64,000 nucleotides of DNA from positions 54,922 through 118,921 of the forward strand of contig JAKGBX010000005.1 in NCBI GenBank assembly GCA_021555075.1, in the 5' to 3' direction. Of the stretch, positions 23,880-31,524 are shown in pieces. The notes below the pieces were generated by a model. The model saw nothing but the letters and a program-made list of their open reading frames with translations. It did no database searches and had not been told where the DNA came from. How positions within the stretch are numbered: position 1 is the first letter of the stretch; each line of letters begins with the position of its first letter. Made by a program: the position numbers and the translations under genes. The stretch comes from Rhodobacteraceae bacterium LMO-JJ12. GTDB taxonomy: Bacteria > Pseudomonadota > Alphaproteobacteria > Rhodobacterales > Rhodobacteraceae.

Positions 23880-24580
23880 GAATTTGATCCTTCCAATCGG
23901 GCCACGACGGCCATGACACGGGCCACGTGGTTCTGGGTTTCTCGGTAAGGGGGAATGCCACCGTGTTGGCGCACGGCGTCGGGACCGGCGTTGTAGGCCG
24001 CCAGCGCCAGATGCGGATCGCCGAAGCGCTCCAGCATCATCGCGAGGTAGCGGGCAGAGCCGTCGAGGTTCTGCAGCGGATCACGCGGGTCGACGCCCAG
24101 ATCACGCGCCGTCGCTGGCATCAATTGACCAAGGCCAATGGCACCTGCACTTGAAATCGCATCCTGCCGGTAGGCGCTCTCAACCTCGATATTGGCTCGA
24201 TAGAGAGCTAGCCAATCCGTCACGGAAAGCCCCGCGCGACGCAGGCCGGGATGGCCGGCATAGCGCAAGGCCGTGGTCTGAATCCCGGAGAGGACATCGG
24301 CGCGGGGCAGGGGAGTCGGGCGGGCAAGGGCCGCGACTTGGACGCCCTCTTGCTCGGCCTCTACCTCGCCGAAGATCGCGATCCCATCGGAGGCCGAACT
24401 CTGACCAATCCCTTCATTGTAGTTTCGAGCAAAGCTGCTCTGAGAGCGGGACGGGGTCAGGGAGCCGTCGCTCTCCATGACCAGGACCATTTGCGCTGAG
24501 GCAGGTGCTGCGACCAGCCAGAGACAGACGAGGTTAGCTGCCAGCGCCCTTGTCTGATGGGGCTTTGTCTGGCGGCGCAA
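23876..24580 (-). CDS. virB1: VirB1 lytic transglycosylase
   Basis: This 234-residue exported enzyme should open the peptidoglycan for the secretion channel. It has a signal sequence ending VAAPASAQ and a linker. The SLT domain has NIEVESAYR with the catalytic glutamate, GAIGLGQLMPATA and ALAAYNAGPDAV. The start is unsure: TTG 24580 gives a complete signal peptide with a basic n-region but has no good ribosome-binding site, and the frame overlaps the upstream gene by 47 bases. It is one of two transglycosylases in this operon. Confidence 0.82.
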   Translation of the reverse strand: MRRQTKPHQTRALAANLVCLWLVAAPASAQMVLVMESDGSLTPSRSQSSFARNYNEGIGQSSASDGIAIFGEVEAEQEGVQVAALARPTPLPRADVLSGIQTTALRYAGHPGLRRAGLSVTDWLALYRANIEVESAYRQDAISSAGAIGLGQLMPATARDLGVDPRDPLQNLDGSARYLAMMLERFGDPHLALAAYNAGPDAVRQHGGIPPYRETQNHVARVMAVVARLEGSNS

Positions 24581-24914
24581 ATTTGTGCGTACGGCTTGTC
24601 CCCGCCTCAAGCGGCAGGTCGACATGCGCAAAACCAAGGCCAATGAAGAAAGACACCACGCCGGAGATCGTCTTGAACTCGCGGATCTTGATATCGTTGT
24701 AGGTCGTCCGCGTGCGGGCGGTGACGAGGAGCTTTTCCACCCCGTCATCAGAGACAACACGCATGATCCAGACCCCGTAATAGCTGGGGCCTTTCTTGTG
24801 TGCCGACTCTTGGCACAGGATTTCTGCGCTATAGCCGCTTTCCACGAGTTCGCGGAACCTGGCTTCCGTAACCACATTTGGTGCTTCGATGTCCCAGTTC
24901 ATGGCCCGGCTCAC
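24534..24914 (-). CDS. Unknown cytoplasmic protein, first gene of the virB operon
   Basis: This 126-residue protein has no signal peptide. The sequence suggests a mixed alpha/beta domain, with VWIMRVVSDDGVEKLLVTARTR and IREFKTISGVVSFFIGLG as the clearest elements, and a polar tail. I do not recognise the family. GTG 24914 has GGAGAAAG 5 bases upstream. It overlaps virB1 and lies 53 bases downstream of the AT-rich palindrome at 24967-24980, so it is probably the first gene of the transfer transcript. Confidence 0.7.
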   Translation of the reverse strand: MSRAMNWDIEAPNVVTEARFRELVESGYSAEILCQESAHKKGPSYYGVWIMRVVSDDGVEKLLVTARTRTTYNDIKIREFKTISGVVSFFIGLGFAHVDLPLEAGTSRTHKFAPPDKAPSDKGAGS

Positions 24915-24966
24915 GCTTTCTCCAATGGCGCGACCCCAGGCATTCCTACTTGAAGCCCAGAGTTAC

Positions 24967-24980
24967 GATAGTATATTATC
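24967..24980 (-). promoter_or_regulatory. Shared palindromic operator, virB operon promoter
   Basis: GATAGTATATTATC is 12 of 14 palindromic and sits in an AT-rich island between the divergent virB operon (start 24914, minus) and the exported-protein gene at 25072 (plus). Its reverse complement differs by one base from the site at 26999-27012. A partial half-site (TAATATCG) follows at 24993-25000. Confidence 0.6.
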
Positions 24981-25071
24981 AACCGCAAGATGTAATATCG
25001 TGCTTTGGCTGTAGTTTGGTTACGCAAAACACTAGTCACGGCCAGTGTCCGCGATCAAGGAGATAACAGGT

Positions 25072-25365
25072 TTGAGAAACCCAAGGTTGACATGCCTGCT
25101 CCCATTGCAAGCTATGGCCCTTCTGATCTGCGTTCCTGGGCCGGTTTTGGCGGAATCCTGCTTTGCGCCATCCCGTCCTTTCCTGCCAAGCGATTCGCAG
25201 GCCGCGCGGGACTATGCGGATATCATCCGCGGCGACTTCGAAGATTACATTCAGGATATCCAGAGCTACTTCCGTTGCCTCGACGGTGAACGGGCCCGCG
25301 CCTTCGAGGAAGCGCGCGAAGTCAGCGAGGAATATGGCCGGTTCCTGCAATTGGTAGGGGATTGA
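25072..25365 (+). CDS. Small exported protein, unknown function
   Basis: This 97-residue protein has a clear signal peptide (LLPLQAMALLICVPGPVLA). The mature part is helical and acidic, with two cysteines (SCFAPSRPFLP and SYFRCLDGE) that could form a disulfide bond. Start TTG 25072 has AAGGAG 9 bases upstream, better than the upstream GTG at 25045. It diverges from the virB operon and shares the operator region, so it is likely co-regulated with transfer and acts in the periplasm. The family is not recognised. Confidence 0.7.
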   Translation: MRNPRLTCLLPLQAMALLICVPGPVLAESCFAPSRPFLPSDSQAARDYADIIRGDFEDYIQDIQSYFRCLDGERARAFEEAREVSEEYGRFLQLVGD

Positions 25366-25429
25366 TGGGCAACCTCGGGAGCATCAGACTTGCAGCCCAT
25401 GGAAACCAGACGCCGATAACACCCTCATA

Positions 25430-25446
25430 TATCTACTTTTTAGATA
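25430..25446 (+). promoter_or_regulatory. Inverted repeat upstream of the XRE regulator
   Basis: TATCTA-CTTTT-TAGATA is a perfect 6-bp dyad with a 5-base centre, placed 43 bases before the regulator start. It is a good candidate for an autoregulatory operator. It resembles the transfer-gene palindromes in composition but is not the same sequence. Confidence 0.5.
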
Positions 25447-25489
25447 ACAGATTTCATCCGCTAGCGACGTCACAAAAGGTATGTGACGC

Positions 25490-25747
25490 GTGGCAAAGAC
25501 AATCAGAAGCAAGGGACAAGTGGCACTCTGTCAGGCGTTGGTCGACGCCCGTGTCAAAGCGGGCCTTGGTCAGAAAGACCTGGCAGACAGGCTCAGATGC
25601 CACCAGTCCCTTATTGCCCGCCTTGAGAGCGGCCAGCGCCGGGTCGACGTTGTCGAGCTGGTCGTCTTGGCGCGCGCCATCGGCTTTGACCCGTTCGAGG
25701 TTCTGGCGATCGTTGAAGCCGCCACGGAGCCCGACCACAGGATTTGA
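25490..25747 (+). CDS. XRE-family transcriptional regulator
   Basis: This 85-residue protein is almost entirely one Cro/C1-type helix-turn-helix domain. Helices lie around LCQALVDARVKAGL, QKDLADRLRC (helix 2), QSLIARLESGQRRV (recognition helix) and VVELVVLARAIGF. It starts at GTG 25490. It lies between the transfer operon and the island boundary, next to two of the three shared palindromes. A role in controlling transfer genes is plausible but not shown. Confidence 0.8.
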   Translation: MAKTIRSKGQVALCQALVDARVKAGLGQKDLADRLRCHQSLIARLESGQRRVDVVELVVLARAIGFDPFEVLAIVEAATEPDHRI

Positions 25748-25916
25748 AGCCAATGAATTGTTGAGAACACGGGAACCCACTTTCCCGGTCTGATGATCAT
25801 TTCCTCATCGAGGACCAGTTAGCCAACATCAAAGAAGCCCGGCGCGCGGTCGTAGTGAACGCTCTGCAACCCCACGCCGCAATTCGCAGCGCCGCAGTGC
25901 AGGAAGCCAGTAAACA

Positions 25917-26144
25917 GTGAACGAAGATAAGGGTGAGGGCGTCGCGATCGCCAATCTGATCGGGACCGATGGGTGCAGTGTTGTTGGTTGGGTTTATCGC
26001 TGGAGGACAGGCTCACATGCGGTGATGTGGGACGTCCAAGGGCCCCAGCCGGTATCGGAAACCCGGCCGGATATAAGTGACGAACAGAAGCAAGAAATCG
26101 ACTTCGATGCGCTGACGAGGATCGGAAGAAGCGACGACGGGTGA
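25917..26144 (+). CDS. Possible small protein, unknown function
   Basis: This 75-residue frame starts at GTG 25917, whose GTGA overlaps the stop of a short upstream frame, and AGGAAG lies about 10 bases before it. The protein has a strand-like core (VAIANLIGTDGCSVVGWVYRW) and an acidic tail (DISDEQKQEIDFDALTRIG). It looks more protein-like than other frames around it, but I know no family. The upstream frame (ending 25919) has no normal start and may be a gene remnant. The rest of 25748-26264 shows nothing further I can support. Confidence 0.4.
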   Translation: MNEDKGEGVAIANLIGTDGCSVVGWVYRWRTGSHAVMWDVQGPQPVSETRPDISDEQKQEIDFDALTRIGRSDDG

Positions 26145-26264
26145 ACAGAGCGAACCCGCGGTGTTTGCCTAAACGCCAAACAGCATGTGGACCGCGAAGC
26201 GTATGCGGTGCGGTCGTGCAAGCCAAAGAAGCCGTCTTCCATGACAAATCTACGTAGCGGCAGG

Positions 26265-26960
26265 TCAGTAGTTCACCTGCTCGAACCCGTAGTTGCCGTC
26301 ATAGTCACGCCAATCGACGAAGACGGATCGGTGATAAATGCCAGGGCAATGCTCGCCCCAACGTTCAAGTCCCACATGGGCCTCGGGCAGGGCAGTTATC
26401 GAAGATCGCTGCCATGAGAAATCGCCTTGGGTCCCGTAGGTGCCGAGGACCACGGTCGCGCTTCGGTTACAATCCCCATCGCGCCCGGACTCGTGCTGTC
26501 GTGCATACCGTACATCGAAGACGCGGATGGACCGCACGAAATTGAACTCTGGCCCGCTGATATCGATGTCCGCGCGGTCCTGAACGAGCCGCAGGGCGAG
26601 GTCGGTGGGAACGAGATTATCTACTGGCAAGGATTGAAGCGGTCGACGGCTGTCGGTTCGGTACAAGGCTTCAAAGATGCCGCCAGCGTTGTTTTGTAAC
26701 CGATCGTTCTCGTAGGAGGCGCCCATGGGACAGCGCCAGATTTGCAGCGGTGGTTCGACCGGCCAAGGTGTAATCCGCCGGATAAATTCGGCGCGGGCTC
26801 GGGCGCAAGGGACGGAAGCAGGCCAGCCGCCAGACAGGCACAAGAGGATCGCGCAATCGATCGGGTATGTCTGCGCGCGGGCGGGTATTGGCAGCGAAGA
26901 ACCTGTCACGGTCAAAGCGACTGCGACCGAGGGGAGGAGCTTCTTGAGTAAATGGCGCAT
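26265..26960 (-). CDS. Exported cysteine-containing protein, unknown function
   Basis: This 231-residue protein has a signal peptide (about residues 1-30, ending IPARAQ) and six cysteines in the mature part, among them DCAILLCLSGG, SVPCAR, WRCPMG and HCPGIYH. This suggests a disulfide-stabilised periplasmic or surface protein. The DCAILLCLSGGWP pattern recurs in small proteins of conjugative elements, but I cannot assign a function. ATG 26960 is preceded by GGAGG at 9 bases; a longer frame from 26996 would overlap the operator. It lies 39 bases downstream of the shared palindrome, so it is probably part of the transfer regulon. Confidence 0.75.
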   Translation of the reverse strand: MRHLLKKLLPSVAVALTVTGSSLPIPARAQTYPIDCAILLCLSGGWPASVPCARARAEFIRRITPWPVEPPLQIWRCPMGASYENDRLQNNAGGIFEALYRTDSRRPLQSLPVDNLVPTDLALRLVQDRADIDISGPEFNFVRSIRVFDVRYARQHESGRDGDCNRSATVVLGTYGTQGDFSWQRSSITALPEAHVGLERWGEHCPGIYHRSVFVDWRDYDGNYGFEQVNY

Positions 26961-26998
26961 GCTGTGGAGCCTCCGTGATAGGAGTTCAGCATACATAC

Positions 26999-27012
26999 AA
27001 TAATATACTATC
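26999..27012 (-). promoter_or_regulatory. Shared palindromic operator upstream of the exported-protein gene
   Basis: AATAATATACTATC matches the reverse complement of the virB operator in 13 of 14 positions. A second AT-rich motif, TAAGTATAAATT (27020-27031), resembles TAAGTATATAATT in the mobC promoter region. The stretch from 26961 to about 27060 is strongly AT-rich. Confidence 0.6.
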
Positions 27013-27153
27013 GCAACGCTAAGTATAAATTCGCATAATGAAGTTTATGTTAACCAACTGGCGCCCTGAGCCGCTAAAACATTACGATTTGATAATGCCC
27101 CGGCAAGGGCAGTGCCACCGTACCAAAGTTACTCCTTTGCGAAAGGAGCGACC

Positions 27154-27480
27154 ATGTTCAGAACTTTCGGATTGCTCTTGGGTCTCGCAACTGCTGTAGT
27201 TCTTTTGTTTATGGTTTCGAACAGATGCTGTCTTCTGCGAAGGCATCTGATTGAAAGCTACTCTACCTTTCACTTGCCCAGGCGATTGCCGCCTTCATTT
27301 CCGCCGGGTCGAACTAACGGAGTTCTGCCGTGGTCAGCACGTCGGCGAACCTGGTTCCCCACTCCAACAAAGCCCCTTCGCCCACCACAGCGACGCGGCG
27401 GAAGTCATTCCTATGGGCTGTGTCGATTTTCAGATCTTCGAGCAGAGCGGACGGCCCATCGTAGCCTTCGAACCTCGTGA
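27154..27480 (+). pseudogene. Possible truncated membrane-protein gene at island junction
   Basis: ATG 27154 has a strong AAAGGAG ribosome-binding site and opens with a credible membrane anchor (FGLLLGLATAVVLLFMVSN). After about 30 codons the sequence becomes arginine/proline-rich and runs antisense to the SpoIIAA-like gene, so only the first part looks genuine. The ribosome-binding site is one arm of the perfect hairpin CTCCTTT-GCG-AAAGGAG (27132-27148). The simplest reading is a gene start cut off where the metal island joins the transfer region. Confidence 0.3.
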
Positions 27481-27625
27481 GATCGAGAACCAGGCCGGGC
27501 TTACTTGTCTCTTGCAGGCGCTCATGAAGCAGGGCGTGCATCCGTTTCAGGTCGCTTTCGCTGAGCTTGCCCTCGCAGGCGAGGCCAATCGTGTCGTCAT
27601 GAGCTGTCAGTGTCTCGGTGAACAT
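27314..27625 (-). CDS. SpoIIAA-like / STAS-fold protein
   Basis: This 103-residue protein belongs to the SpoIIAA-like group of STAS-fold proteins, often found next to transporters. It shows the strand LACEGKLSESDLKRM, the LVLDLTRFEGYDG strand-turn, and the helix ALLEDLKI. ATG 27625 is preceded by GAGGAAAA. It overlaps the end of the CDF efflux gene by 29 bases and is the last gene of that operon. Its role is unknown; the neighbourhood suggests metal or stress adaptation. Confidence 0.75.
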   Translation of the reverse strand: MFTETLTAHDDTIGLACEGKLSESDLKRMHALLHERLQETSKPGLVLDLTRFEGYDGPSALLEDLKIDTAHRNDFRRVAVVGEGALLEWGTRFADVLTTAELR

Positions 27626-28577
27626 GGTTTTCCTCCTCTTTTTCCGGTTTGCCGTGACCGTAAAGGTCAGCGTTTTCGTGTGCGCGGTCTTCGTGCTCAA
27701 ATTCCAGACTCGAATGACCGATGCTGAAATCGTCCTTCAGCCGGTCCTTGATCGCGGCCTTGATCTTTTCGATTTGACCCCAGCCGTCCGCTGTCAGCAC
27801 GACGTGGCAGTCCAGAGCCGCCTCGTGCTCCTGCATCTGCCACAGATGCACGTGATGAACGTCCGCGACACCATCCACACCCCGCATCGCCTGAACGACG
27901 GTTTCATTATCGATGTCCGGTGGACTGCCGAGCATCAGCGTCCGAATCGGACCGCCGATCTCGGTAAATGCGAGGTAGAGGATGTAGAGAGCGATGCCGA
28001 TGGTGATCGCCGGGTCGACCCACCGCATGTTGTAGAGGAGGATGAGCGAGCCGCCGATGATGACCGCCACGGAGGCAAAAGCGTCCGATAGGTTGTGCAG
28101 GAAGAGCGCACGGATGTTCACGCTGCCTTTCTGCATCGAATAGGTGAGCAGCGCCGTCAACGTGTCGACGACCAGTGCCACACCGCCCAGGATCACCACC
28201 GTCCAGCCCTGTACCTCTGGTGGGTCGATCATGCGCATGCCACCCTCGTAGATCAGGTAGAAGCCGATCAGGATAAGTGTCGTGTAGTTGATGAGCGCTG
28301 CGACGATTTCTACCCGCCCATAGCCGAAGGTCATGCGCTTGTCCGCCGGGCGGCGAGCGATCTTACGCGCGAAGAAGGCGATCACCAGCGACGCCATGTC
28401 CGAGAAATTGTGGAGGGCATCCGCGATCAGCGCGAGGCTGCCGGAAAGGATCCCGCCGACGATCTGCGCGACCGTCAGGAGGCCGTTGGCCCAGATGGCG
28501 ATGGAGACGCGACGATCACCGGATTGAGGATCGATGTGGGCGTGGCCGTGATCATGCGGCACGGTTCGTCTCCTCAT
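27597..28577 (-). CDS. CDF-family divalent metal efflux protein
   Basis: This 326-residue transporter should export Zn2+, Co2+ or a similar ion in exchange for protons. It has a His-rich N-terminus (HDHGHAH) and six membrane helices, with the metal-site motifs ADALHNFSD (about residue 50) and HNLSDAFASV (about residue 150). The C-terminal cytoplasmic domain has HHVHLWQM, followed by a His/Glu-rich tail. ATG 28577 overlaps the transglutaminase-like gene. The operon is driven by a MerR-type promoter at 29145-29175. Confidence 0.88.
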   Translation of the reverse strand: MRRRTVPHDHGHAHIDPQSGDRRVSIAIWANGLLTVAQIVGGILSGSLALIADALHNFSDMASLVIAFFARKIARRPADKRMTFGYGRVEIVAALINYTTLILIGFYLIYEGGMRMIDPPEVQGWTVVILGGVALVVDTLTALLTYSMQKGSVNIRALFLHNLSDAFASVAVIIGGSLILLYNMRWVDPAITIGIALYILYLAFTEIGGPIRTLMLGSPPDIDNETVVQAMRGVDGVADVHHVHLWQMQEHEAALDCHVVLTADGWGQIEKIKAAIKDRLKDDFSIGHSSLEFEHEDRAHENADLYGHGKPEKEEENHVHRDTDSS

Positions 28578-29115
28578 GGCGGTGGTTCGGCCGATCGAAT
28601 CCGGGGACCGGCGGCAAGATTCCGCGGCGGATGCGGCGAACCCTGGCATTCATCCAGTGACGGATGACGTGGCGATAGAGCAAGTCGCGCACAAATCCGA
28701 AGTTCTGGCGGTGATTGACCCATCCGTCGCCCAAGTCCACCTCTACCCAGGAGTGGAGGATTTCGGACGGCGCGAGGGGATAGACGAGTTCCGGAACGAC
28801 GCCTCTCTGAAGCGCCTTGTGGATTGTGAACCCGTGCAGTCGGCAGCGAACTCCCACGCCACGCAGCAGGGCCATGAGGAGCGTGCCCTTGGTGTTGCAC
28901 TGCCCGTGGCCATCTGCGAGGACCTCGGACGCCGGAATGTCGTCGGCGCGGTTGTAGCCGAAGGTAATCTCGTTCCTGACGAAATCGTAGATGGCCCCAA
29001 TTCGGTCGTCGCTGGGAAGGTCTGCCCAGCCGCGCTCCTCGATCAGTTTTGCAATTGAGGTCGCGTCAAAATCCAGCAGCCGGGTTTTGGCCAAATGAGG
29101 GTCGGCGGGGTTCAC
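28552..29115 (-). CDS. Transglutaminase-like protein
   Basis: This 187-residue protein has a transglutaminase-like cysteine-peptidase fold. The cysteine lies in GHGQCNTKGTLLMALLR, the histidine in ILHSWVEVDL, and an acidic residue in the following strand. It is cytoplasmic by sequence and its substrate is unknown. GTG 29115 is chosen because GGAGG lies 6-7 bases upstream; the longer frame from 29139 would contain that site. It is the first gene after the MerR-type promoter and overlaps the CDF gene. Confidence 0.75.
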   Translation of the reverse strand: MNPADPHLAKTRLLDFDATSIAKLIEERGWADLPSDDRIGAIYDFVRNEITFGYNRADDIPASEVLADGHGQCNTKGTLLMALLRGVGVRCRLHGFTIHKALQRGVVPELVYPLAPSEILHSWVEVDLGDGWVNHRQNFGFVRDLLYRHVIRHWMNARVRRIRRGILPPVPGFDRPNHRHEETNRAA

Positions 29116-29144
29116 GGGATACCTCCTCGAATCGTTCACGAGAA

Positions 29145-29175
29145 TATGTAGTTGCTACAGTCACTGTAGCTTCAA
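29145..29175 (-). promoter_or_regulatory. MerR-type promoter of the transglutaminase-CDF operon
   Basis: On the minus strand, TTGAAG and TACATA are separated by 19 bases that contain most of the perfect 17-bp palindrome GCTACAGTCACTGTAGC (29154-29170). A long 19-bp spacer with a central dyad is the hallmark of promoters activated by MerR-family proteins. The likely regulator is the MerR gene at 29888-30316. Confidence 0.75.
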
Positions 29176-29184
29176 GCCCCGATT

Positions 29185-29805
29185 TCAGGCCGAGTCCTTG
29201 GTTACCTGATCGTCATTGTGCACCGCCTTGTGGTGTTCACCATGCGCGTCTCTCAGGATTCCGACGCCACCCCAGGCCGCGATGCCGGCGACAATCACGC
29301 CCACGACAAGGTCCGGCCAATTCGTTCCGAGCCAGGCTACGAGCCCGCCTGCGACGACGATTCCGAGATTGGCCGCGAAGTCGTTCCAGCTGAACGTATT
29401 CGCCGCTCGGATGTTTACGTCTGGATCGCGAAGCCGTGCCAGCAGCCAGACGCAAAGTGCGTTGATGGCCGCCGCTACCAGCGCCATGACAATCATGATC
29501 GTGCCAAGAGGATCCGATCCGCCGACGTAGCGGCGCCACGCGTCATACAGGATTCCAAGGGCGAAGAGGATCAGCAGGCCGCCCGAAACGTTCGCCGCTC
29601 CGCGCTTCCACTTGGCGGAGCGGGACAGCGCGAAGAGGCTGATCGCGTAGACGAAACTGTCCGACAGATTGTCGAGGCCATTGGCGATAAGCGCGCTTGA
29701 CTCGCCGAATGCGCCCGAGGCGAAGAAAGCGACTGCCAGCCCGATGTTGAGACCCAGCACGATCCAGAGTGTGCGTCTTTCCGTTGCGTTTCTCTGCTCC
29801 GCCAT
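29185..29805 (-). CDS. CDF-like cation transporter without cytoplasmic domain
   Basis: This 206-residue membrane protein keeps the CDF transmembrane core, with GLDNLSDSFVYAIS and NTFSWNDFAANLGIV as the two metal-site helices. It ends soon after the last helix with a short His-containing tail (HGEHHKAVHNDD), so it lacks the usual C-terminal dimerisation domain. Such short CDF homologs occur in metal islands. Substrate is unknown, probably a divalent metal. It lies upstream of the operator at 29145-29175, so it is a separate unit from the CDF gene at 27597. Confidence 0.8.
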   Translation of the reverse strand: MAEQRNATERRTLWIVLGLNIGLAVAFFASGAFGESSALIANGLDNLSDSFVYAISLFALSRSAKWKRGAANVSGGLLILFALGILYDAWRRYVGGSDPLGTIMIVMALVAAAINALCVWLLARLRDPDVNIRAANTFSWNDFAANLGIVVAGGLVAWLGTNWPDLVVGVIVAGIAAWGGVGILRDAHGEHHKAVHNDDQVTKDSA

Positions 29806-29887
29806 GCCGGGTATCCAAATTAGTGAATTGCCAATGAGTAACTAACACCGGGCTTTTTGCGTTCCGATCAAAGGTCGTCGAAATTGC

Positions 29888-30316
29888 TCAGGCGCCGATC
29901 TCTTCATGGTCGGTCAGGCATTCGGAATGGTCGCGCAGTACCTCGAGCACACGGCAATCAGAAGTCTGTCCGCCGCTGCACTCATGCACCATCCGCTTCA
30001 ATTCCGTCCGCAGCGCCTCGAGCCGCGCCAATCGTTGCTCGACCTGTTTGAGTTGCCGACGGGCTATTGCATCCGCCTCAGCGCAGGACTTTCCCGGATG
30101 ATCGCTGAGATCGAGGAGCTCACGGATCGCGTCCAACGAGAACCCCAGTTGCCGTGCGTGCCGGACGAATGACAAGCGGTCGAGTTCGGCGTCGCCATAG
30201 CGTCGTTGGCCCCCCTCGGTCCTGCCGGGCTCAGGCATAAGTCCGATCTGCTCGTAATACCGGATGGTCTGCACCTTTGTTCCGGTCTTCTTCGCCAGCG
30301 TCCCAATCGTCAGCAT
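29888..30316 (-). CDS. MerR-family metal-responsive regulator
   Basis: This 142-residue regulator has the N-terminal winged helix (IGTLAKKTGTKVQTIRYYEQIGL), a dimerisation helix and a C-terminal metal site with cysteines in KSCAEADA, HECSGGQTSDCRVL and SECLTD. This resembles Cd/Pb/Zn-sensing members (CadR, PbrR, ZntR) rather than CueR. It likely activates the MerR-type promoters at 29145, 30427, 41456 and 42724, which share a CTACAGT-like half-site. ATG 30316 is chosen over the longer frame from 30331 because it gives the family N-terminus. Confidence 0.85.
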   Translation of the reverse strand: MLTIGTLAKKTGTKVQTIRYYEQIGLMPEPGRTEGGQRRYGDAELDRLSFVRHARQLGFSLDAIRELLDLSDHPGKSCAEADAIARRQLKQVEQRLARLEALRTELKRMVHECSGGQTSDCRVLEVLRDHSECLTDHEEIGA

Positions 30317-30334
30317 TTCCGCTCCCCACATTAC

Positions 30335-30349
30335 CTACAGTGGGTGTAG
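30335..30349 (-). promoter_or_regulatory. MerR-type dyad upstream of its regulator gene
   Basis: CTACA-GTGGG-TGTAG is a perfect 5-bp dyad lying 19 bases before the regulator start, suggesting autoregulation. It shares the CTACAGT half-site with the other sites of this group. Confidence 0.55.
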
Positions 30350-30426
30350 CTTTATGCGGTGCGCATCACAAGCTCCACCCGAGTTTCACAGATCGGTGAT
30401 TGTTGGCCGATCGATGACAATCACGC

Positions 30427-30457
30427 TTGAACCTACAGTAGCTAGAGGATGTAAACG
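30427..30457 (+). promoter_or_regulatory. MerR-type promoter of the sco-dsb-PCuAC operon
   Basis: TTGAAC is followed, after an 18-19-bp spacer with CCTACAGTAGCTAGAGG, by GTAAACG as a weak -10. The site lies 37 bases before the GTG at 30494 and closely resembles the promoters at 41456 and 42724. Confidence 0.6.
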
Positions 30458-30493
30458 CACACAAAATATAGAATCAGGTTCGGGCGGAGCGGC

Positions 30494-31096
30494 GTGAGGC
30501 TTTCAGGTCTTCAGAAGGTATTGTGGGTGTTGGCGGGCGCGGCGGCGTTCGTTTTCATCTGGCTGTTGCTATGGTCCGACTACCGTGCCGATCTTGCCCG
30601 CACCGAGAGTGAACCACCGTTTCTTGCTGATTTCGAACTGACCGATCATCGCGGCATGGTCCAAACGGACGAAGATTTCGCAGGGCGCTGGATGCTGGTC
30701 TTCTTTGGCTTCACCAATTGCCCCGACGTCTGTCCGACAACACTGTCCGAAGTCGCGGCCGTGATGGAGGGCCTGGGCGATGAGGCAGCAATGGTTCAGC
30801 CGATTTTCATAACGATTGATCCGGAGCGGGATACGCCGACTGCACTTGCCGAGTATGTGCCCCTGTTCGACGCAGGGATCATCGGGCTGACCGGTACACC
30901 GGAGCAGATCGCCGCGACATCCGAAACCTTTCCGATATTCTTTGAGCGGATCGAGCAGGCGACTGCGCCGGGCGGATACACGATGGGTCACACGTCGCAT
31001 CTTTTCCTTTTCGACACGCAAGCAGGCTTCGCGGACTCCTGGCCCTACGGCACGCCCGCCGAAGAGATCCTCGCCGATCTGAGACAGAGGATCTGA
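30494..31096 (+). CDS. SCO1/SenC-family copper chaperone
   Basis: This 200-residue protein is anchored by one N-terminal membrane helix (about residues 8-28). It has a thioredoxin-like periplasmic domain with the copper-binding CPDVCP motif (about residue 77) and a later histidine in YTMGHTSHLFL. SCO proteins deliver copper to the CuA site of cytochrome oxidase or serve as periplasmic thiol reductants. GTG 30494 has GGAG upstream. It heads an operon that runs to the lipoprotein enzymes and is one of two SCO genes here. Confidence 0.9.
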   Translation: MRLSGLQKVLWVLAGAAAFVFIWLLLWSDYRADLARTESEPPFLADFELTDHRGMVQTDEDFAGRWMLVFFGFTNCPDVCPTTLSEVAAVMEGLGDEAAMVQPIFITIDPERDTPTALAEYVPLFDAGIIGLTGTPEQIAATSETFPIFFERIEQATAPGGYTMGHTSHLFLFDTQAGFADSWPYGTPAEEILADLRQRI

Positions 31097-31101
31097 TCGT
31101 C

Positions 31102-31524
31102 ATGACCCGACTTTCCGGAGAGACGGCCCTTGGCCTGGCCTGGATCATCGCGCTCACCGCGTCGCTTGCCGTGCTCTTCATCGGCGAGGTTCTGGGGCAG
31201 ACACCTTGCGTGCTCTGCTGGTTCCAGCGTGCCTTCATGTTCCCCTTGGCCATCATCCTCGGGCTTGGGCTGTGGTGGCAGGATCGGCGCGTGGGTCGCT
31301 ACGGGATCGCGCTGGCTTTGGGCGGTGCCGCCGTCGCGCTTTGGCACTTGGGCCTCTATGTCGGCGTTATCCCCGAGCGTATCCAGCCCTGCACGGCGAC
31401 CGGCCCATCCTGTACCGACGACAATCAACTGGTCTTCGGCATTCCGATTCCTTTGATGGCGCTCGTCGCCTTCGCGATGATCGGTCTGCTGTCGGCTCTC
31501 TCACTGAAGGAAACACAAAAATGA
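31102..31524 (+). CDS. dsbB: DsbB-type disulfide oxidoreductase
   Basis: This 140-residue inner-membrane protein has four membrane helices. It carries the first redox pair in TPCVLCWFQR and a second pair in the periplasmic loop (QPCTATGPSC). It would reoxidise the DsbA-like protein encoded directly downstream, passing electrons to quinone. Its stop overlaps the start of that gene (ATGA). A second DsbB homolog lies at 52097-52609. Confidence 0.9.
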   Translation: MTRLSGETALGLAWIIALTASLAVLFIGEVLGQTPCVLCWFQRAFMFPLAIILGLGLWWQDRRVGRYGIALALGGAAVALWHLGLYVGVIPERIQPCTATGPSCTDDNQLVFGIPIPLMALVAFAMIGLLSALSLKETQK

